Source: Nevskia sp. (GTDB lineage Bacteria > Pseudomonadota > Gammaproteobacteria > Nevskiales > Nevskiaceae). Taken from it: a stretch of DNA of 64,000 nt. Positions within the stretch are counted from its first letter, which is position 1. Each line of letters begins with the position of its first letter. The DNA lies in NCBI GenBank assembly GCA_021732745.1, contig JAKFUK010000002.1, positions 496,001-560,000 of the forward strand, given 5' to 3'. Below, one piece after another: positions 56,315 to 64,000 of the stretch. Both the position numbers and the translations under genes were made by a program. The notes beneath the pieces were generated by a model, which had not been told where the DNA came from, ran no database searches, and was given only the letters and a program-made list of their open reading frames with translations.

Positions 56315-57192
56315 GTAGGTCGGGAAAGCGGATTTATCGTGCATCCCGACGGATTCGCTGCCGTTTGCCTCGTTGATTGATCTGGCTTCATTGCACTTTT
56401 TCGCGCTATCGCGCGAGTTACTTTCTTCAACCGCTGAAGAAAGTAATTAAAGAAGGGCGGCCCAGGCATGGCGTCGCCTCGCATGAAGCAAAAGCGCGAG
56501 TCGATTCCCTGTGCTTCTCGCGCTCTCCGGGGTACCGCGCTGACGGGCCATCCATGGCCCGGCATCGCTCAGCGGGCATCCATGCCCGCTGCCCCCTTAG
56601 ATCGCTGCGATGCTCGGCGCCATGCAATGGGAGAGATGCAAAAGCCACGGCAACAGCAACAACCAATCAAAAGCCGAAACGGCTCCCTCTCCCGCTTGCG
56701 GGGGAGGGCAGGGGTGGGGGCGTTTGGTCAAGCACCATGTCGGCAAAGGATTGCCGACCTACGGCCAAACAGCCGCCGCGCGAAGCGCGGCGGCTGTGGC
56801 TTTTGATGTGGCCGTGGCGGTTGCTGTGGCTTTTGCCGTAAATCCCCCTTTGAGCGCGCCGAGCATCGCAGGACATGGCGGAATAGGCCCCGCAGGGGGC
56901 GAGGCAGGAGCCGAAGCCTTTTCGCCGCGCCAGGGATGGCGCGTCGAAAAGCCCCGCCATGGCCGAGAAGCACAGGGCATCGGTTCGCGCTTCTGCTTCT
57001 CGCGAACCGACGCAGCGACAGGGGCGCATTCCTTTTGGTGACTTTTCCTTGTGCGTTTCAAGGAAAAGCGGGGAGCGATTAAAGCTTCCCGCGCGCGACA
57101 GCGCGGAATAATTCGATCCGGCCAAATCAGTCAGAGTGGCGGGCGGCACCGAATCCGTCGGGATGCGCGATGAAGCCGCTTTCCCGACCTAC
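56315..57192. repeat. 878-bp imperfect inverted-repeat block without a gene
   Basis: The ends begin GTAGGTCGGGAAAGCGG and end with its reverse complement. The arms stay similar for about 350 bases each: GCATCCCGACGGATTCG at both ends, then TGCTTCTCG-type segments at 56484-56519 matching the reverse complement of 56963-56998, and CTGCGATGCTCGGCG near the centre. Inside lie further palindromes (CCCTCTCCCGCTTGCGGGGGAGGG near 56692, GCCGCCGCGCGAAGCGCGGCGGC near 56770). Frames through it read KEKSPKG-like but have no consistent gene. Up to 57299 nothing else is visible. Confidence 0.75.
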
Positions 57193-57299
57193 TCGGGCTA
57201 CTCGGGCTGTACGGATCAAAGTAGGGGCAAAACATAAAGCGGCGGGTCGCGACCCGCCCTACGCGGGCTACGCTTGCTGGCCGCGGTTCCAGGTAGATG

Positions 57300-57632
57300 T
57301 CACGGCGCAATGACAGCGGCAGCGACCACGATGCCGGAAAAAATCGCCAAGTTCATCGGCAAGAGAACCCGAATTCGGCCGACGTACTTGGCCGCCGAAC
57401 GTGATTTCAGCTCACGCCACCGTGAACTGAAAGCGAGACTTATCACGGCGAAACTTACATTCGGGTCTGAAAGACGTGGAAGGCCCGTGTAGAAGACGCT
57501 TAGCGAGCCGCGGCGGTCTACCCATTCGGGACGTTCCGCAGCGACGATCGCATGCAGCTTGACAACGGCGTGCAGGTAAATTGGCGCAGAGAAAACCATT
57601 ACCAAGCCGGACAACAGGGGCAGAGAAAGCAT
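57300..57632 (-). CDS. Small membrane protein of unknown function
   Basis: 110 residues. A hydrophobic helix at each end (LLSGLVMVFSAPIYLHAVV; LPMNLAIFSGIVVAAAVIAP) and a polar middle RPEWVDRRGSLSVFYTGLPR. Reads as a real protein of an uncharacterised membrane family. Lies between the repeat block and the Rieske gene. Confidence 0.6.
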   Translation of the reverse strand: MLSLPLLSGLVMVFSAPIYLHAVVKLHAIVAAERPEWVDRRGSLSVFYTGLPRLSDPNVSFAVISLAFSSRWRELKSRSAAKYVGRIRVLLPMNLAIFSGIVVAAAVIAP

Positions 57633-57651
57633 TGGCTCGCCTCAGCGCCGC

Positions 57652-58788
57652 TCAAACCCGCGGCAAATCCGCCAACTTCACCACCCCACCCTTCGCATAA
57701 GCCGCCACCGGCACACTCTTCTCGATCAACAACTCCCGCAGTTCCTGGATCGCCGGAAAGATCTCCTGATTCCAGTCCTCGCCCTGGGCATCGAACGCCG
57801 CCTGCTCCGCTTCGACGATCTCGGTGTCCTGCCCGAAGATGCCGTTGGTGAAGGCGACGATGAACGGCCAGATGACGTGGATCATTCCCGGAATCGGCGG
57901 CTTGCGGATCATCATCAAGCCGTAGGTCTGGTTCTTCCGCTGGGCTGAATCGGTCGGCCAGTAGCAGTTCCACAGATCCAGTGCCGGCTCGTCCTTGGGG
58001 CTGCCGGCGGTCCAGAACTTCAGCGTCTGGTACGGGTATTCGGTACGGATCGTCATCATGTCGATCGAGCCGTCACTGACCTTCGCGGCACCCTTGCGGT
58101 TGATCATGAAACGCTCGCCGATCGGCTGCTTGCCGGCGGCGCGGGCGAAGGTGTAGTCGCACTCCACCCAGCCGTCGCCCTTGCGGACATCGAGGCAGGT
58201 GGCGCGGATCGAACCCATCAGGCTGCGATGAAGGAACTGATGGTTCATGTCCATCAGGTTTTCGTGCATGAACGACCAGTGGCAGCCGATGGTGCGATCC
58301 AGCGTGCGGGTCTTGTATTCGCCCTTGGCGAAGGTCGAGACATCCGGGAACGCGGCAAAGCCGGGCGCAGCCTGGTCGCCGGTGTAGACGAACAGGAAGC
58401 CGTAGGCCTCGCGCACCGGGTAGCTCTTGACGCCGTTCGGCAACTGCTTGCCTTCGTCCAGATACGGCACGTTGACGCAAGATCCCGTGCGGTCATAGGT
58501 CCAGCAGTGGTAGTGGCATTGCAGGCGTTCGCCGCGCACCACACCCATGGTCAGCGGCACCTGGCGGTGGGCGCAGCGATCTTCGAGCGCGAACACTTCG
58601 CCCTTTTCCGGGCGGACCAGCGCGATCGGCTCGCCAGCAAAGCTGACCGCCAGCGACTTGCCGGCTTTGAGCGCCTTCGAGCGCGCCAGCGGGTACCAGA
58701 AGTTCGGATCGAGGCCGGATTTGCGCAGGTCGGCGGCCTCGCGCTTGGGGGCGGGGGCGTGGCGGCGGAGGGCGGTGATCGAGGACAT
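57652..58788 (-). CDS. Rieske non-haem iron oxygenase, large subunit
   Basis: 378 residues from the ATG at 58788, preceded by CCGGAG; upstream codons are translated palindromic repeats and not part of it. Rieske centre C72-x-H74 and C91-x2-H94 (RCAHRQVPL, CHYHCW). Mononuclear iron site in ENLMDMNHQFLHRSL with D180, H183 and H188. Belongs to the vanillate demethylase/steroid or phenolic monooxygenase type; the substrate is unknown and no reductase gene is adjacent. Confidence 0.88.
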   Translation of the reverse strand: MSSITALRRHAPAPKREAADLRKSGLDPNFWYPLARSKALKAGKSLAVSFAGEPIALVRPEKGEVFALEDRCAHRQVPLTMGVVRGERLQCHYHCWTYDRTGSCVNVPYLDEGKQLPNGVKSYPVREAYGFLFVYTGDQAAPGFAAFPDVSTFAKGEYKTRTLDRTIGCHWSFMHENLMDMNHQFLHRSLMGSIRATCLDVRKGDGWVECDYTFARAAGKQPIGERFMINRKGAAKVSDGSIDMMTIRTEYPYQTLKFWTAGSPKDEPALDLWNCYWPTDSAQRKNQTYGLMMIRKPPIPGMIHVIWPFIVAFTNGIFGQDTEIVEAEQAAFDAQGEDWNQEIFPAIQELRELLIEKSVPVAAYAKGGVVKLADLPRV

Positions 58789-58890
58789 GCGGACAACTCC
58801 GGGGTGTGTCAAAAATTCGGGTGGGAGCCTAGCACGGGGGTCTTTGATGCCGGTGAGACCGGAAACGGCACTCGCGCGAAGAAACAAAGC

Positions 58891-59001
58891 CCTTCTCCCC
58901 TCGGGAGAAGGGTTGGGATGAGGGACTTTCAGGCAAAGGACTCCTTTTCCGGCGAGTCCCTCACCCCCGACCCCTCTCCCGGAGGGAGAGGGGAGACCAG
59001 C
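58891..59001. repeat. Pair of CCCTCTCCC-type palindromes between the Rieske gene and uvrA
   Basis: A first hairpin (CTTCTCCCCTCGGGAGAAG, from 58892) and a second (58958-59001, stem CCCCTCTCC / GGGAGAGGGG) stand in opposite orientation, like a REP pair. The second is 42/44 identical to the copy inside uvrA. It ends 2 bases from the uvrA stop. The 215-base gap holds no gene. Confidence 0.85.
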
Positions 59002-59003
59002 CA

Positions 59004-61865
<2,862 letters not shown>

Positions 61866-61965
61866 GGAAGGGAGGGGGCGAAAGGGACCGGCAACTATAT
61901 CGGGAAAGGCCGGCTGGGCCGTGGCCGAGTGAGCGCTTGCGTCTGGGGAATGGCAGAAGCAGGCA

Positions 61966-62180
61966 TCACGCGGAGAACGCGGAGGACGCGGAGAACGGCA
62001 ACGGCGAACAAGCAAAAGCGCCGGGGCACAAAGGCACAAAGGTTAAAAGCAAGGGCACGAAGAACAGCTTCGATCTTTTCCTTTGTGTCCTTGCCGTTGC
62101 TGTTCTTTGTGCCTTGTGCCCCGGCGCTTTTGCTTTTCTTGCCGTTGCTTCTCTCGGCGTTCTCTGCGTTCTCCGCGTGA
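61966..62180. repeat. Hairpin repeat, AENAE-type family, copy 4
   Basis: Ends TCACGCGGAGAACGCGG and TTCTCCGCGTGA; pairing continues inward through AAGCAAAAGCGCCGGGGCACAAAGG / CTTTGTGCC..CCCCGGCGCTTTTGCTT, giving arms of about 90 bases. Occupies the middle of the 415-base gap 61866-62280; the remainder holds the uvrA promoter region and the leader of the next gene. Confidence 0.8.
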
Positions 62181-62280
62181 GAAACGGCTTTTCGCCCCCG
62201 CAACTGTCACAAGCCGGTCACCGCCCTGTCACCGACGCGCAGCACGCTCATCGCCATCGACCGACCGGATTCGCCGCCCG

Positions 62281-63699
62281 ATGACCGACCGTCCGCTGAA
62301 CCTTGCGATCTTCGACATGGGGCTGCTGAAAGCGCCGTTCTTCCTCGGTTTGCAGGATTTCCTCGCGCCGACCATCCACTGCCTGTACTGGTCGCGGCGG
62401 CTGCTGATGCGGCGCTATGCCCAATCCGCCGATATCAGCATCTACCCGACCACGCTTGCCGAACCGCGCCTGAAGACGCGGATATCCGACGACGAGCTGC
62501 GCCGCGCCATCGGCGTGAAGGAACAGAAGCTGCGCGGCCCCGGAAAGCTCGATCAGCCGCGCCGCCGCTATGCCGAAATCGAGGATTTTCTCGATCGTCA
62601 GGCGGTCGATGCGCTGCTGGTCTGGAACGGCTCGAACAAGCTGCTGTCGCTGGCGATTCATGCCGCGAAGCAGCGCGGCATTCCGGTGATCTACGCTGAA
62701 CACGGCTACTTCCCGGGCTCGATGCAGCTGGATCTGGAAGGGGTCAACCATGCGTCTTCGATGACCCGGCTGATCAAGGCCGGCATGGCCCGGCGGCCGC
62801 CTGAAGCGAAGCTGGATCGGCAGCTGGATGAGGTGATCGACGCCGTGCGTGGTGATGCGCCGTCGCGCGTCGTGCGCACCGCGATTCCGGCGCGCTACCT
62901 GCAAACACGGCAGGCGCGGGCGATGAACGCGCTGTTCTACCGCGTGCGGCCGTATGGCCTGGGCAAGCCGCTGTTTCCGGGCTACCAGGACCCGCCGCTG
63001 CCGGCGCAAGAATTCGTGTTCTACCCGCTGCAGGTGGTCAAGGATTCGCAGTTGCTGCTGCATTCGCCGATCTGGGGCAACGACCACGCAGCGGTCATCG
63101 CCGCGCTGTCGACACGGCTGGCGGCGATGGCGCCGCCGCTGAAGCTGGTGGTCAAGTTCCATCCGCAGGAAGAGCGTCTGGCGCAGATCAGGAACGACGC
63201 CCTGATCAAGCAGTTCCCGGACGTGACCTTCATCTGCAACATCCCGGCGACGGAGCTGATCAAGCGCGCGCGCTTCGTGGTGACGATCAATTCGAGTGTC
63301 GGTTTCGAGGCGATCCTGCTCGACAAGCCGCTCGTGACCCTGGGCAACAGCTTTTTCTCGGTGCCGACGCTGGCCGAAGTGGTGGGTCATGAACGCGACT
63401 TGACCGCCGCCCTGGCTGCCGCGAACGCGCTGCCGGATCGCCGCGAGGCGCGCCGGGCGGTGCTGCGCTACTGCCTGGACGATTTCTTCACGCCGGGCAC
63501 CTATTTCAGCCATACCGCCGACAGCTACGCGGCGGTGGCTGCGCGCATCCGCAGCTTGCTGATGCCGCTAGTAACGCGCGGTGTGGTCCGAATTGCCGAC
63601 GAAGCGCGCCGCGCGCCGGTCTGGCAGCGCGTCCTGTCCTCGCCTTCAGGCCCTGCTTTCGAGGAAAGCCGCGATCGCAGCGGCACCGGCGGCCGCTGA
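62281..63699 (+). CDS. Capsule polysaccharide biosynthesis protein, KpsS/KpsC-like glycosyltransferase
   Basis: 472 residues. Hallmarks of the family: VIYAEHGYFPGSMQLD, FVFYPLQVVKDSQLLLHSP, KLVVKFHPQEE and VVTINSSVGFEAILLDKPLVTLG. These form the Kdo-transferase GT fold of capsule or LPS assembly. Predicted cytoplasmic, acting at the inner membrane on lipid-linked Kdo or oligosaccharide. Its 3' end overlaps the opposing gene by 54 bases. Confidence 0.85.
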   Translation: MTDRPLNLAIFDMGLLKAPFFLGLQDFLAPTIHCLYWSRRLLMRRYAQSADISIYPTTLAEPRLKTRISDDELRRAIGVKEQKLRGPGKLDQPRRRYAEIEDFLDRQAVDALLVWNGSNKLLSLAIHAAKQRGIPVIYAEHGYFPGSMQLDLEGVNHASSMTRLIKAGMARRPPEAKLDRQLDEVIDAVRGDAPSRVVRTAIPARYLQTRQARAMNALFYRVRPYGLGKPLFPGYQDPPLPAQEFVFYPLQVVKDSQLLLHSPIWGNDHAAVIAALSTRLAAMAPPLKLVVKFHPQEERLAQIRNDALIKQFPDVTFICNIPATELIKRARFVVTINSSVGFEAILLDKPLVTLGNSFFSVPTLAEVVGHERDLTAALAAANALPDRREARRAVLRYCLDDFFTPGTYFSHTADSYAAVAARIRSLLMPLVTRGVVRIADEARRAPVWQRVLSSPSGPAFEESRDRSGTGGR

Positions 63700-64000
63700 G
63701 CGGCCGATGGCGTCGGGTTCGGCGTCGAAGGTGTCGCGGAAGTAGTCGCGCTGGCGTTCGCTCCACTGGCCGTGATTGGCCACGGCGCCGGCGAGCGCGC
63801 TGCCCAGCGCATCGACGCCGTCGATCACCGGCCCCAGTTCCCAGAACAGATAGTCCGGATTGCCCTGCCATGCCGCGCCGTGGCTGTTGATGAACAAACA
63901 GGGCCGCGGCCGGACCATGAACTCGGCGACCTGGCTCGATACGTCACCAAGATAGACATCGGCGGCCTGGGTGTAGGTCATGTCGATCGAGGCATCGCTG
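63646..64000 (-). CDS. Glycerophosphotransferase/glycosyltransferase-like protein, C-terminal part
   Basis: Enters from beyond the right edge; 117 residues visible, ending FLESRA. SDASIDMTYTQAADVYLGDVSSQVAEF and CLFINSHGAAWQG resemble the C-terminal active-site part of CDP-glycerol glycerophosphotransferase (TagB/F-like) proteins, with the D-(V/Y)-SS motif. Likely acts in surface polysaccharide assembly with its convergent neighbour. The gene start is not in the window. Confidence 0.6.
   Translation of the reverse strand, partial: SDASIDMTYTQAADVYLGDVSSQVAEFMVRPRPCLFINSHGAAWQGNPDYLFWELGPVIDGVDALGSALAGAVANHGQWSERQRDYFRDTFDAEPDAIGRSAAAGAAAIAAFLESRA

Noticed and set aside
61866..62039. N-terminal extension of UvrA
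   Set aside because: UvrA homology begins at [14 protein letters not shown]; the upstream codons lie in the hairpin repeat and have no protein character.

Overview
The window looks like chromosomal DNA of a high-GC gammaproteobacterium with an aerobic, lipid- and hydrocarbon-degrading lifestyle. The order infC-rpmI-rplT-pheS-pheT-ihfA-merR-tRNA(Pro) is the classic gammaproteobacterial one. The many acyl-CoA dehydrogenases, acyl-CoA ligases and hydroxylase genes suggest something near Nevskiales/Solimonadaceae (inference only). I see no transposase, integrase, phage gene or CRISPR array.

Layout. 1-2790 (minus): a signalling cluster of a CheY/Rcp1-like regulator, a frameshifted REC-GGDEF-EAL protein with decayed catalytic motifs, and the N-terminal part of a histidine kinase whose membrane domain carries every ethylene-binding residue of plant ETR1. 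3164-5404: a DMT exporter and a secreted repeat protein. 5532-14236: uvrB, tRNA-Val, a methyltransferase and the infC-to-tRNA-Pro translation block; infC appears to start with ATC. 14347-17067: a phosphoesterase operon and a decayed toxin-antitoxin locus. 17164-19451: NorF/NorE-like oxidase subunits, an unknown 7-TM-like protein and a MarR regulator.

19701-27379 is a partly duplicated module: two APH-fold kinases, each followed by a small partner gene, two copies of an uncharacterised family with a D-(H/R)-SWG-x-R motif, one ACAD10/11-like dehydrogenase, and a divergent TetR gene with a 21-bp palindromic operator. It resembles the LvaABC hydroxyacyl-CoA kinase pathway and is my best candidate for an undescribed catabolic system. 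27405-28846: a phosphatase and a tailed HU protein. 29191-46442 is a hydrocarbon/acyl-CoA region: a XylM-like membrane di-iron hydroxylase with a XylA-like reductase, a MalT/AlkS-type regulator, two more acyl-CoA dehydrogenases, an enoyl-CoA hydratase, two AMP-forming ligases, an aldehyde dehydrogenase and an epoxide-hydrolase-like enzyme. Together they could oxidise a methyl or alkyl group to an acid, activate it with CoA and feed beta-oxidation.

46486-56262: a PhoX-like Tat protein, a PNPOx-like flavoprotein, thrS (unusually far from infC) leading a small operon with a ClpP-fold protease-like protein and an M23 peptidase, a cyclase-family hydrolase and monomeric NADP-isocitrate dehydrogenase. 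56263-57299 is a gene-poor inverted-repeat block. 57300-64000: a small membrane protein, a Rieske oxygenase, uvrA with a palindromic repeat inserted in frame in its coding sequence, and two surface-polysaccharide genes.

The window also holds several families of intergenic palindromic repeats: long hairpins whose arms read AENAE-like when translated, GTAGGTCGGG-type hairpins, and CCCTCTCCC-type hairpins.
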